Source: Acridotheres tristis (lineage: Eukaryota > Chordata > Aves > Passeriformes > Sturnidae). Taken from it: DNA of 64,000 bases. Position 1 is the first letter of the stretch. The number at the start of each line of letters is the position of its first letter. The notes below the pieces were generated by a model. That model searched no databases and was not told where the DNA came from. It was given only the letters and a program-made list of their open reading frames with translations. The stretch spans positions 25,799,080 to 25,863,079 of the forward strand of contig CM072886.1 in NCBI GenBank assembly GCA_037013685.1, read 5' to 3'. The translations under genes were made by a program, and so were the position numbers. Of this stretch, positions 24,301 to 35,849 are shown one piece after another.

Positions 24301-27300
24301 AAATTGCCTCATATCTCACGCATTAAAAATCTTGCAGGCTGACATTTACAAGCATAGAATGAAGTACATTCAGGTTTTATATATAAAGGCTTTCAGATTA
24401 ATATAATTTCAGAGATTCTGGATTAAATGTTTACCTGCTCATGTGGCAGCTAATAATTAAATTAAACTTCAACTATTGGCAGTAAAGACATCAAACCTTT
24501 TTAGATAAATATTAATAAGGTACATACAATACCTATGTCATGTGTATATAGTATGTCCACAATATCTTTCAGGCTAGGTTTTCAGCAATAAACAAAATGC
24601 TTCTCTACTCTCAAGTGTAAATTCACATATTATCTACTACTTATTTTAATGTCTTAAAAAACCACAATGAATCTCAGTTTTTTCCTGCATAGGAGATACA
24701 GTTTTTCTTCTTTCATAATAGAATGGAAAGTAATGATGCATTCCAAAAAAGGTATAATTCTTTCTTTTGGTTATTATGATCAACTTCGCTAAATAGAGCA
24801 ACGGAGTAAAATCAGAGTATGCTACATGAATCCTCAAGCGGATGAGACAGACATAATTATGTCTAACATGATATTAGGAAGAGAAAAATAATTGCCTGTA
24901 AAACTTATTTCTTCAGGCCATAAAGCTTTGTGTTACACTGATCAACTGCACAGTTCCTGCTGACATCCATAACACTATACTGTTGTATCCACATTGTAGA
25001 CTTTGTGTGAAATATTGCCCTTTCTGCCACTACCTCATCAGACCACAGTTTCAAATTCTGTTTGGTTTAGGTTCATTTTCCACTTTCTTTGCCAACTAGC
25101 ATTGGCCTGTTCCTTGTATCTATCAAGCAACTCCATGGCCTGGTATATTTACTTTTCCTTCCAGCTTCTCTGGTTCAGGTACTCAGCAAAAGAAGTTTTG
25201 ATTCCAGAGCAGGTCAATGCAAGTGATGTAGGTGTAATCCTGCCTCTGGATGTGCTGGGATCAAGATTCAACCTCCTCAGTACTCAGAATCCCAGTTATG
25301 CATTGCAAAACTTCTATGGAAGCTGAGCTTCCATGTATTTATTTTCTGTGCTTAACCAAACTAGATTAGAGATGCCTCTGGTGTAGCATTTCTGTTGGTA
25401 TTTCTTACAAATTGCACCTGTTTGATGGCAGTTGGGCGAGAAGCTGTTCTCTTTAAATAGGAATTCTCCATCTTACTGTAAATGATATAATATTGTTTTC
25501 ATCACTATATGTTTTCTTTTTCCTTCTGGTTATTTATCTCTGGACTCATAATACTGAAGCTGTCTGACGATACCCAATGTGAAGAGCTGCACTGCATTGC
25601 TGCAGACATTTGATCTGGAAAAAAAATCGTGTCATTTCAGTATATTAATGTAAAGAAGAATCAGGAGGAAAAAATCCCCCTACATATGGTCAATAAATTA
25701 TGTGTATATAGTAAAAACAATATCAATCACATCTCATGAAAGATAGGAGGACACTTGGGACTTTAAGAGGCTGTTTATAAAAGAGCAACCCAACTAAAAT
25801 AGTAGTTTCTTAATACCCTCCAAATAGCAAATTTACAGATGTTGTGCAAAAAATGGACAAGCAGGAAGTGAAAAATGCCAAAACGAAATATGCTTTCAAT
25901 TACAGGCTGGCAACACCTCAGGTATGCTCTTACTGCTCTGACTTAAGAAGTAACACCAAAATTCCTATGAAGATGAGTGTAGCTATAGAGAAGGAAAGCC
26001 TTTAAAAGACCTCATTAGAATAAAACAAAGTCCTTTCCATTTTATAAGCTTCTCTATTTGAAAGGCAGATAGAAAAGAGATCATATTAACAGAAACTTTG
26101 ATTTTAATTTTTTTTACTTCAGTGAGCTTTGCACTGTTAACATCTAAACTCAAAATACGAGGGCAGTTAGGGGAAAATCATGATTTGCAAATATATTTTG
26201 TAGTATTATCCAAAAAAATCCAGAATAAAGTGTTGCAGGATGCAGACAAACTTGCAGAGATTATGTAAAGGTACTCAAAGTCCCTATGTTAATGAATTCT
26301 TGTAAGCCCTCTTTTTAATATCTCCTATATGAATATCTTCACAAGGAATTGTCTTTTCTGTTTGCTACTACCTCATCTACTACTGTGGGTAAATTAGTGA
26401 AAGGTATATTACAGACAGAGAGTATGGAAAAGGCTAAGTTCAGGACCAAAAGTAGGTTTACATAGCAGTACTCAGGATTTATAGCACAATTGTCTTTTCA
26501 AGAGAGGGTCACTTTGCAATACAATAATTGTTTCATTTATCTTGTGCTGACTTACAATAGAGAGCAGACTCAAAGTTGATTAAAAATTTAAATGCACTTT
26601 ATTCAATATAATAGTAAAGTGATGCTGCGTAAATGGAATAGACTTTTCCATTTCTCTCATCATAGTCTGTGCTCTGGTTTCTTTTCACATGCTGATATTC
26701 TTAAATGCCAGATATTTTCTGCAAATTTAAATGTTAAGGATTAAAAGAGATAATTGCTCCCCGGGCTAATGGCCACTATTACATGGAGCATGACTGGAAC
26801 ATTCTGCTGCTTCATTTGGTTCACTGATATTCCCTTCAGGAGGTCACCTGCTGTACTCTTATGGCATAGCAATACAATGAAATTATTTCTTTTTCCATAT
26901 ATTTCATAGAAATATATGATAGAGATATATTTGTATTGTGTAAAAAAAGTGTAGGGTCCCAGTACATGAAATCCAAGAGCTGGATTTTACAAGACTTCGT
27001 ACTTAATGACAGTAATAATTTTATTTGTTACTAAAGAAGACTCCATTTTTTCTCCTCAGATTAATCCTTGACAATTCATAGTGTAACCACAGTTACACAA
27101 GGTAGAGCAAGTCACATACTATTAATGAGTATTAAGACCATTTTCTCACAGGATTATGTAATCAGCATAATTTCTCAGATGCAAATTTCTCAAAAGTCCA
27201 GCTAAGTTTTCAGTTCTATACTTACATTCAGGTGCTTTGATAATCCTGTTCATTCTAGGTTAGGTAAGTAAAGCACTTAGCTGGTATTTGCACCCAGGAT

Positions 27301-27361
27301 ACATGTCAATATCTATCTCTTGAGGTGTCTTGCTCTTTGACATACTGTGATTGCATTACCT
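18355..27361. other. Long unannotated AT-rich stretch
   Basis: In about 9 kb I can name no exon, RNA gene or transposon. Slightly GC-richer patches occur near 20.55-21.1 kb and 22.4-22.65 kb. The + frame at 20513-20755 (80 codons) begins with a hydrophobic stretch that mimics a signal peptide, but the rest has no recognisable domain. The + frame at 22264-22605 (113 codons) is also unremarkable. Both are best treated as chance until transcripts show otherwise. Confidence 0.5.
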
Positions 27362-27711
27362 TGATGTCCAGGCTCCAGCCAGGACAGGGTTAGTTTTAGC
27401 AGTAGCCAGGGGTATGGCTAGGAATAGAAATTCTAAACCACATCATTTTCCAGGAGCAGAGTGAGGGTCAGGTCAGGGTAGTGGGGCAGCAGCTGGGTAT
27501 TGTCAGGTTCAGTGCTGAGCACTTGCCTTTCTTGTACACTTTTTTTGTTAATATTGTTGCTTTTGCTGTTTGTTTCCTTACCTCATTGCTGTTTCCAGTG
27601 AATTGTTTGTATTTCCACCTGTGATCTTTACCTTTTGTGTCTCCAATTCTCCTCTCCAGCTCACCAGAGGGGAGGGCAGGGAGGGAGTGGGGAGTAAGTC
27701 AGCAGCACATG
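27362..27711 (+). mobile_element. Partial avian ERVL-type LTR
   Basis: The order of motifs matches a common avian ERVL-type LTR that I recall: 'GGACAGGGTTAGTTTTAGCA' at 27382-27401, 'GTAGCCAGGGGTATGGCTAGG' at about 27402-27422, an ACC(A)CATCATTTTCCAG motif, 'GGTTCAGTGCTGAGCA', then 'GAATTGTTTGTATTTCCACC' and 'TGTGATCTTTACCTTTTGTG', followed by a purine-rich GGGAGGGCAGGGAGGG block at about 27671-27686. The last part of the family pattern is missing: at about 27712 the sequence passes into a CR1 tail. No internal retroviral genes lie beside it and no target-site duplication is visible. It is therefore a truncated LTR relic. The family name is by memory only. Confidence 0.7.
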
Positions 27712-27770
27712 GTTTCACAGAACCACAGCTTCACAGAATACTCTGAATTGGGTGAGACCTATTCTTAAAC
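27712..27770 (-). mobile_element. Short CR1 3'-tail fragment
   Basis: 'TCACAGAACCACAGCTTCAC' is followed by 'AGAATACTCTGAATTGGGTG' and 'AGACCT'. This is the reverse complement of a CR1 terminus, in which tandem TCACAGAA motifs precede a GTTGGAAGGGACC-type stretch. Only about 55-60 bp can be recognised. It abuts the LTR fragment directly, so the CR1 inserted at, or replaced, the LTR end, or a deletion joined them. Confidence 0.65.
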
Positions 27771-27837
27771 ATTATCAAAAGTACTGCCTGTAGCATCTTG
27801 TGACATAACGAGACTCCTGCCAGTGAAAAATTTCACG

Positions 27838-27943
27838 TGCCTGGGATTTTTCAATCGTTGCTGGTTTTCATAATGTGAATATCTACTTCCTGCCTGGGAT
27901 TTTTCAATCGTTGCTGGTTTTCATAATGTGAATATCTACTTCC
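27838..27943. repeat. Perfect 53-bp tandem duplication
   Basis: The unit at 27838-27890 is repeated without a mismatch at 27891-27943. Each copy starts TGCCTGGGATTTTTCAATCG and ends GAATATCTACTTCC. The unit resembles no transposon that I know. Identity over 53 bp suggests a recent duplication, an ongoing gene-conversion process or an assembly artefact. A third copy is absent: the sequence after the second copy diverges after TACC. Confidence 0.97.
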
Positions 27944-30900
27944 TACCTTCAGAATCTTCTGAGTAAACATAATTAAAATCTCACCATTTTTATTTTTTTT
28001 CTACTCTATTTTGTTCCTAGCTTTTTTATATATGATATGGAAAATGAAGCTGTTAAATTATATTGATTAGTTGCTAATATTTATTTCTGTGTAAAAAAGA
28101 AAGATACAGTTAGGTGTTTTTGTTGTATTCCCATGAGACTCTATCACTAGAAAACACGTAACGAAACACAATTTCCAGGTAGCAAAGGAACTACTTGAAA
28201 CATATTACATGAACATGCACTAAGGTCACAGAATATCCATGGTTTGCTCTCTTTCTACTTCCCCTTTTTCAAAGCCTGGGATTTCAGGTCAGCCATGCAA
28301 CAATGTTTAAGGTCAAAAACTTGTTAGCTCATTAAATTTTGGAGCTCATTGAAACCAACTTCAACGTGGGAAGGCATGTAAATCCCACTCTTTTAGCATA
28401 GCCTCTGTTAAAAGTCAAAAATTTATAACTGAGTGGAGGAGAATCTTCACTTAATGAGTGTGGTAACACTTCTGAAAATCAACAATCTCCACAAGTATTG
28501 ACAATAAGCATAAATATCAGAAAAGAATAAAATTAGTCTTGAGTCTAATTAGAGTCAGTGGAAAATGTAGAGGACAAAACAAGAAAAAAAACTAAAAACC
28601 CAGATCAAACAATGTGGCTCTTTACACATTCTGGAGTGTCTCACATTAATACTACTTTGTGTGATTCTCTTTCATACGTTATGGAACAGAAAACTCAGTT
28701 TTTCATACTCTTTGCACTGAAGATCATTCTCTATACATGTTTTATTGCTCCATGCAGTTATCCATATGCACAGTGAACTATGTTTTGGAGTGGCCTATCT
28801 TTGTCTTGCCTCTGGGATTGTCTTGGATGGGCTTATTTTGCACCATGCTTCAGCTTACTAGTCGCTCTTACCTGCCCACTTCACAGCTCAGCAGCCTGTG
28901 CCATTTGGGACAGATCTTCTTTATTTGGACATAGCTGTGTGGCAATAAAGCAGACCATAACAATTTACTATTAACTTTATGTATATTTTGCATGTGGGCT
29001 CTTACATCCATCGGCCTAATGGTTCCATTCTGTCAAAAGCTACATATAAGGACATATTTCATCGTTTTATTCTCTTCTTTAGTTTCACACTACTCATCAA
29101 GTCTTTGGCACTTCCTTGGGTGACCGTGCAGAATTTGTGCTGTTCATTTACTAGCAATTCCATTTTTTTTGCTTCTTTTGTGCAGTAAAGTCTTGGGGTT
29201 TTTTCTACATTCCTTTTTACACCTTGATTTTTTCATTAAACCAGTTCAGTTCTTAATTTCATCTTTAAAACCAAACTAAAAATCCAATTATTTTGTGACC
29301 ATTGTATATGCCCCTTTGATTTCATTCCAAAAAGCAAAAAGTGTGCTCTGAAGTTGCCAACCTCTTCATTAATGCTTTTGTACTGCATGGCCAAGGCCAC
29401 ACAGCCACTAACCAGGTACCCCCATCAAACTCTGGTATCACTGGGAAAGAGGTGCCTTGTTTTATGCTGGGTCTCACAGAGGAACATGAATTCGGACAAC
29501 TGTGGGTACAACGGGGTGCAGACATCAGATAACACAGATGAGTGGTGATATACAATAAAGGAGGTGTTTACACCACAGAGCTGGTACTGGACACAGATGC
29601 TGAGATCTGCCCAACAGGAGACCATGGAACAGTAAAGAATGAGACAGGAAAACGAGAAGGAGAAGGATAAAAAGAAGATATGGAAAAGGAAAAATATTCT
29701 CAAAAGAGTCAGGAGACCTAGATGAGATAAATTATCTGGTGCTTAAGTCCCCAGAAAATGATAATAGGTTTCTCTAAAACAGACTTTAGCTTGAAGTTTC
29801 TCAGACCCCTTTATATAATACTGATGGCTAACTAGTCTGGAACTGTACCAAAGAAAATAAAGGAACTGATACTTAATCTTTCCAAAATGATGTTAACCTT
29901 TCCAAATTAGCAAGCATGTGTTCTCTTTTGAAAGCTTTCTCAATGGTTCTCTGCCTAGCATGACTTAAACTACAGCACTATAAAATGGAATTTGCAAAGA
30001 GATTGGTGAATACAAATAAGAGTGAAAGGCAGTGTATGTTGCATGGAGTGCTGCCATCTTTTGGTTATAACAAATTAGGATTATTTTGATAGAGCTCTGA
30101 ATATGTTTAAGAAAGATGAATACAGTCTGAAAGCATAATATATAAAGCAAGTATTATTAAATAAAATTATTATTGTTACTAAAAAGACTAATTTTTTTAC
30201 TACAGACTCAGTTTGAAATGTGACATTGCTACTTAAAAATGCATCCTTTCATTTATATTACTGTTTTAACTTTTTGCTCTTTTAGAGATCTGGTAAGCAG
30301 AGCAATTAAATATTTCTTCTTCTGTTGAAGAAGTTGAAGCATATAACATCAAAAACATAAAAAATAGCTGTTAATTTTTTAAAACCACATATTTTTGAAG
30401 GAGATTTCAATCAGTTTGGTTTTGTCTTTTTCTTTCCATATAAGGATGATTCTTTTTCTTTTTGTGCGTAATTCATTTGAGTTAATGATATGTTCAAATT
30501 ACACTTTCATCAGAAATATGTCTGCATAAGTGACTATTATATTGCTCTTTTTCTTTCATATAATCTTCATAGTTTTAAAAAACTGTATGCATAGAGCATT
30601 TATTTAGCTTTAGAATAGCCTAAAATTTGATGAGGGGTTAGGTTTTTTGTTTCAAAGGAAGAGAGTCACTGGCACTTGAGCATAGTATTCTAATTTTGAT
30701 TTTTCTTTCAACTTCCAATGTTTCCTTACAGTCATGTTAAATTTATGGATTCATGGCTAATAGTAAAAGTTTGAAAATGTGATTTGAAAGGCAGGAAAGT
30801 CAATAGTCAAAATAAGTGTTTAATACAGATTATTTTCCCTGGAGTCTTTTGAACACACAGATCTATAAATTTGACATTTTAATGATCTGAAAATATATAT

Positions 30901-33327
30901 ATTTGCCCTCAGATTTATTTACTTCCTTGAAGCTACAATGGTAAAACAAAAAAAAAATTAAAACCCAAACCTACTATCTGCTGCAGTAGCTTTCTGTCAT
31001 TTTCTGTGCAAAAAAAAGGGCTTACTGTGCTAATAATGACATTCCTCACTTGTTCCAAGTGTTTTGTTTACCTAGTAAGAGAACCAGCAGAACATCTCCG
31101 CTAAGGCTGTTTCTTCCACTCCTTTTACAAGATTCCAGCTGATTTAGGTTTCTTTTGCTTACATGAGTGTGTTTGCTTGGTGGAAAGACATTGACATTCA
31201 GTATTCCACATTGTGTATGTTTTGTCGTTTTCTGGTTCTGCTGATGCAGTAATATGTTTTCTGTCAAAAGCGTTTTATGGGCACATTACCCTGCTTGACA
31301 GAAACAGCGAGCTACAAGGATTTCCTGAGGAGAAAATTCCAGATGCAGTGTGTGAGATTTCTCATCCCCCAACTACATTAATTACATTATCTCCCTGAAA
31401 CAACATTCTAGATGAAATCATTCTCTGAAAGTCTTGCACACAGTCCAGCTGTCTGGACTTCTCTAATGTTTCTGTCATCTATAAATAATTCACAGAAAGC
31501 CAACTGGGAGACTGAATACTCATTTTCTGCTCTCTCAGAATCTGCCAGTCATGGGTAAGGAAAGAATTTCAACCTGGCAGCTGTGGGGAGATAGAAGTTC
31601 AACAATTTCAAGTCTTCAAAAAATCTCAAGTGTGGTTTTAATAGGAAATTAAATTGGCTTTTAAAAAATAAAAGTGTTTTTATATAGATTTTTAAAATAT
31701 TTTATCTCTTCTTATTTATTTTGAAGTTCACTTGGGTCGTATTTTCACACAGTTTATTATAACCAGGAGGACAAGAATTTTCATTTGAAAGAAAAAAAAA
31801 AAGTGATTTCTACATCGTTTCTCATCTTTGGAAGCTGGAGCTTCCAAAAAAAAAAAAAAAGATAAGGAAAACCAAGAGAGTTGGAATAAAATCATGAGTA
31901 TTAACAACACTACTACAGAAAGGTTCTTAACTTGAAAAGATGGTGCATTCTATTAGACCAGAATAATGCAGTTGCTTCCATAGGCAAAAAGATCATATAT
32001 ATTGCTGACTCAGTAGTTAAATAACATGGATGAAGTGTGATATGTACAAACCCTGAGACTACAGCTAAGAGGACTGGTTATTTTGTTTTATATCTGCTTT
32101 CTTTGCACATTAATGTTGGGGGACAGGTGAATTAATTGTCATCACTAATAATTCCAGTCAAAAGATGAGGAGGCTAAACTCAGATACGGCATAATTGAAT
32201 TTGGACTTACTTTCACCAGTTATAGATTTGGCTCATTATTTGTATTTTCATGTTGTGTCAAGTGATAAAAACCCTTTCAACCTTGTTAATGCTCACAATT
32301 TGCCTTTGAAAAACAAATGGGACATGCAGCTTTCTGAGTCATCTTTTTTTATAGTTACATCCTACAAACTTTGATTATAATAATGGGAACTTTGCCTGAT
32401 GATTGTAGTATTGGACCAATCATAGGTTTAATTTAGCTCAAAATTCAAACAACTCCATTGAAAACAATTGGTTGAGTCTGTTTACACATGAATTGATTTT
32501 GCATCAGTTCCTTTGAGAGACTGTATTTCCCTTCAGCTATTAGAAACTTGTCTCCCAAAGGTAGAAACATTATCATATCATTTGCACAAAGGAACAACAT
32601 CAAATGCTGCATGCAGAAGAACAGAAAATTACATTGTAAAAGAGCTGCATACTTCTTTCTTTAAGGAATTTGAGGAAGAAAGTATACAAGGGTGACCTTA
32701 TATTCCAGTAACTATGGGATGCTCCATGGAATGAGCAGATTCCAATGTTTCATGTATTTACCCTCGTTACTGTAGTCAGTCAACACATCTCCACAAATCC
32801 TCACTTAAAACAGATCAAAAGTTGATAACACTTGCAATGATAGTAGTACTTCCTTTTGTTCTTAAAATTGCTGTAGAAAAAAGGGATCTTAGTGCTCTTT
32901 TAAAAAATAGCAGTATTTGATCTGTCATGTAATAGTAGACATTTTTCTGCATCCTGAAATTGTGTGTTGGGATATTTTTTTCTCTCTTCTTCATTGTCTT
33001 GTTGCAGGTATTGTTTTTCTGTTTCCTGTAGAGCTGAAATGAGTAAAATGTACAAAAGAGATGGTGGATAAGAGTGAGAGTGAGAATGCGGCAATAATAG
33101 GAAAAATAAAATTTGAATTTCACTTCAGAGAAAACAGGTCTCTCTTTCTAGTATTCTTGAGAATAGAACTGAAGAAATAGGATTCATTTAGAGTCTTGAC
33201 AGGATTAATTTGCTAGCAGATATCACCTTTTAGCATCTCAATGCTCTTATGGAATAGTCCCAGAACCAGCAATTTGGTGCTTGAATCAGTGGTCAGTTTC
33301 TGCGTATACAGCAGTAGTATTCATTAC
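27944..33327. other. Unannotated AT-rich stretch
   Basis: No gene is recognised. Landmarks are a GC-richer patch at 29340-29640 with two overlapping + frames of about 63 codons (29341-29532 and 29354-29548), and a hairpin followed by an A run at 31827-31860. Several A or T runs of 8-11 bp are scattered. I could not assign any transposon. Confidence 0.5.
31827..31860. other. 9-bp hairpin with tetraloop next to an A run
   Basis: TTTGGAAGC (31827-31835), loop TGGA, then GCTTCCAAA (31840-31848) form a perfect stem, and the sequence continues as A to 31860. In bacteria a similar shape would suggest a terminator, but this is vertebrate DNA and no transcript is known here. Read as RNA it would be a stem followed by an A tail. 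Confidence 0.8.
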
Positions 33328-33545
33328 TATATTATTAATATATTATATTATATTATATTATATTATATTATATTATATTATATTATATTATATTATATTA
33401 TATTATATTATATTATATTATATTATATTATATTATGTTATGTTATGTTATATTATGTTATATTATGTTATATTATGTTATATTATGTTATATTATATTA
33501 TATTATATTATATTATATTATATTATATTATATTATATTATATCA
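33328..33545. repeat. (TATTA)n pentanucleotide array with a TGTTA-variant core
   Basis: Roughly 40 units of 5 bp (TATTA/ATATT) run from about 33328 to 33545. Outer blocks are pure. Between about 33436 and 33490 many units carry TGTTA in place of TATTA, alternating to give a 10-bp TATTATGTTA higher-order pattern. The Ile/Leu/Tyr-rich frames across it are artefacts. Length variation between individuals is likely. Confidence 0.98.
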
Positions 33546-34398
33546 TTATTCATTATTATATATATTATTTTTAGTCTCACATGGTAAGGTCTCACAATCC
33601 ATTCAAAGCTAAGATTTTAATTTTTTTAATTTCCATGAGACTTTCTGTTAGATATGATACGTTATGAATATGCCCCCAAATGTGCCTTCATGGAACTTGA
33701 TACTTTGTGGTGCACTTCTTTTAGAGTATGAGGTCAGATTTGTGTGTTTCATCTCTCCTGAAAGCAGGAGTAATATGTGTGCTCATAAGACCTTTGAAGA
33801 ACGAAGGCCTGAAATTCTTTGTCAAATATTTTAAAGAGTATTTTCAAATGCTTTATGAAGGTTTACAAAGGTGATTTTTTTTTCTCAAGGAGAAGGGGAA
33901 AAGTAGACTCTTAGTATAACTATCTATAATAGGTGTGAATGCAGTTCATAGTACAAAGAACCTTTCAAATAGAGATTATTTATCTACTCTTTCAAATAAT
34001 TCTTCCCTCTTCCTTTCTGAAAGGTGACCATAGGGAAAAACTAATTTTCTTAAGATACACGTCTCAGGATTTGGATACTAGGCCGGTCATTCAGTTAGAG
34101 AAAAAGATATGTTTGTACAAACCATGTCTTTTATGCCTCTTGGTTTTTAAAATATGTTTGCATTCACTGTAGGCAGGGCTCAACAGACCAAATGTAGGTT
34201 TTTGTATTTATAGGACTCCTAAAGTATCTATCTAAAATAAATACTAAAGAATCAGTCATGATCATCTGTCCATAACTAAGTCTGAAGTTTGAAAAGTTGG
34301 ATAAAAGGAATAACAATATTCTCAGAAAATTCTTATCTGCATAGGTGCCATAGATATGCTTCCATCCTTTTGATTTAAAACTGTTACAAGGATTTCTA
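33546..34398. other. Unannotated AT-rich DNA
   Basis: No gene or repeat is recognised up to the left end of the composite CR1 locus. Confidence 0.55.
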
Positions 34399-34674
34399 TG
34401 AGTGGTGCTCCTCAGTGGCCAGTATTGGGACTGGCACATTTTTGCATTTTTGTTGGTGATACGGACAGTGGGATTGACAGCATGAAGCTGAGTGGTGCTG
34501 ATGACAGACTGGAGGGAAGGAATGCCATCGGAGCAGACCCTGACAGGCTCGAGTGGTGAGCCTGTGGGAACCTCACAGAGTTCAACAAGGACAAGTGCAA
34601 GATCCTACACCTGACTTGGAACTGGTACAGGCTGGGCAGAGATGGATTGAGACTGACCCTGGGGAGAAGGACTT

Positions 34675-34683
34675 GCAGGTGTT
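34675..34683. repeat. Left target-site duplication of LTR A (GCAGGTGTT)
   Basis: This is the nine-base direct repeat GCAGGTGTT immediately left of the LTR. If the LTR ends at CA 35055, only the six bases GGTGTT (34678-34683) are the true duplication. Confidence 0.8.
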
Positions 34684-35055
34684 TGTGGAGACCTTGAAAG
34701 GCACTGCCAGTTAGAAAGATAGGAGAAGCCTCTCAGTTATCTCCTTTTGATAACAAATTCTGTTCTATCAGGTCAAGACAACCCTTGTTCTGTTCCTTAG
34801 GACAGCCCCCTGCCCTCTCTCTGTCTGTCAGCTTTTTGGTCACTCCCGCCCTGGTTCCCTGTTGGCCCCTACGCCCTAACCACACCCTTGAAAAGCCCCC
34901 ATGTACCTAACCCAAAGTCCCAGACCATTCTCTTTGCCTCTGAGCTCCGGGACTGTGCTCACATGTGGCTGAAATAAATATCTCTGTGAAACCCCTGCAA
35001 AGGCCCTTCCTGCTCCTTCACCTGCTTCACCTCAACAAGAACCCCAACCACAGCA
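34684..35055 (+). mobile_element. Solo LTR A inside CR1 (ERVK-like by 6-bp target duplication)
   Basis: This 372-bp insertion interrupts the CR1 open frame. It begins TGTGGAGACC and ends CCACAGCA, giving canonical TG...CA ends, and its orientation is set by an AATAAA polyadenylation signal at 34973-34978 in the right third. The target bases GGTGTT stand on both sides (34678-34683 and 35056-35061). A 6-bp duplication is usual for alpha/beta-retrovirus-like (ERVK) elements. No gag, pol or env sequence is present, so it is a solo LTR left by LTR-LTR recombination. Alternatively the element ends at 35052, giving a TGTGG/CCACA inverted pair and a 9-bp duplication. I do not recognise the family. 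Confidence 0.8.
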
Positions 35056-35061
35056 GGTGTT
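35053..35061. repeat. Right target-site duplication of LTR A (GCAGGTGTT)
   Basis: This is an exact copy of the nine bases at the left junction. CR1 sequence resumes directly after it. Confidence 0.8.
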
Positions 35062-35230
35062 CATGGCTGAAACACTCCACATGACTCAGCAATGTGCTGG
35101 CACAGCCCAGAAAGCCAAATGCACCCTGGGCTGCACCAAAAGCAGCAGGTCAGGGAAGGTGATTCTCCTCCCTCTGCTCTGCTCCTGTGAGACTGCTTCT
35201 GGAGTACTGCATCCAGCTCAGAGGCCCATA

Positions 35231-35849
35231 TGTCCTGGGATACAATGCAAAAATGTGTATTCTATCACCATCTGTTAAAATGTAGGAGGGGTGGTGATCC
35301 TTATCTCTGTGGGAGATGTCCTCTGCTGATGTGCCATCTGACAAAATCAGGGGGGATGATCATCGTTATCTATTCACAACCCATCCTTCCTCCAGAAGAT
35401 ATATTCTGTTAATGGGCCATTAAGTCCTATTGTGTGACTGATAAGATTACATCATCCCATTGGGAGATGCCCCAGCCAGGGGCAGGAGCCAAGCCTTTCC
35501 TACCTAGATAAAAAACTGGGGTTTGGGACACGAGGGCAGACCTTTCTACTGGATCCCAGAGGAAAGTCGGACCTTTTCCACATCATCGCTGGATCTTCGG
35601 AGGAAAACTGCACCTTCTACAGGAGCACTGCTTCAACGGAACCACATCTGTCATCCAGGAGGACTGCAGCCACCATTCATATGGACTGCTACCAACACCC
35701 TGAATGACAGGGTGTCAGGTTGTATTTCTGACTGTGTCGGTGGTTGTTTCTTTTATATTATTGCATGTATTTTATTTTTTCTCTTTTCTCCTATTAAATT
35801 GTATTACTGACTTGGAGTCTCGCACTGGTTTTACTTTCAAACCAACACA
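35231..35849 (+). mobile_element. Solo LTR B inside CR1 (songbird ERV LTR)
   Basis: This 619-bp insertion begins TGTCCTGGGATACAATGC and ends ACCAACACA, so it has TGT...ACA ends. It contains 'GGAGGGGTGGTGATCCTTAT', 'AGATTACATCATCCCATTGG', a TATA-like AGATAAAAAA at about 35507-35516, and an ATTAAA polyadenylation signal at 35793-35798 near 'GACTTGGAGTCTCGCACTGG'. The sequence closely resembles an LTR abundant in songbirds as I recall it. Flanking bases CCATA (35226-35230) and CCACA (35850-35854) look like a 5-bp target duplication with one mismatch, which would fit ERVL. No internal viral genes are present. The open frames at 35523-35910 are LTR sequence read by chance. Confidence 0.85.
35506..35516 (+). 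promoter_or_regulatory. TATA-like box of LTR B
   Basis: An AGATAAAAAA stretch sits about 280 bp upstream of the ATTAAA signal, in the position expected for an LTR core promoter. Activity is not known; the box is intact by eye. Confidence 0.45.

Noticed and set aside
31827..31860. Intrinsic terminator-like hairpin plus homopolymer
   Set aside because: The sequence is vertebrate, no operon or transcript ends here, and rho-independent termination does not apply.
33241..33612. 123-codon Ile/Leu/Tyr-rich frame
   Set aside because: It is the TATTA array read through, with no independent coding evidence.
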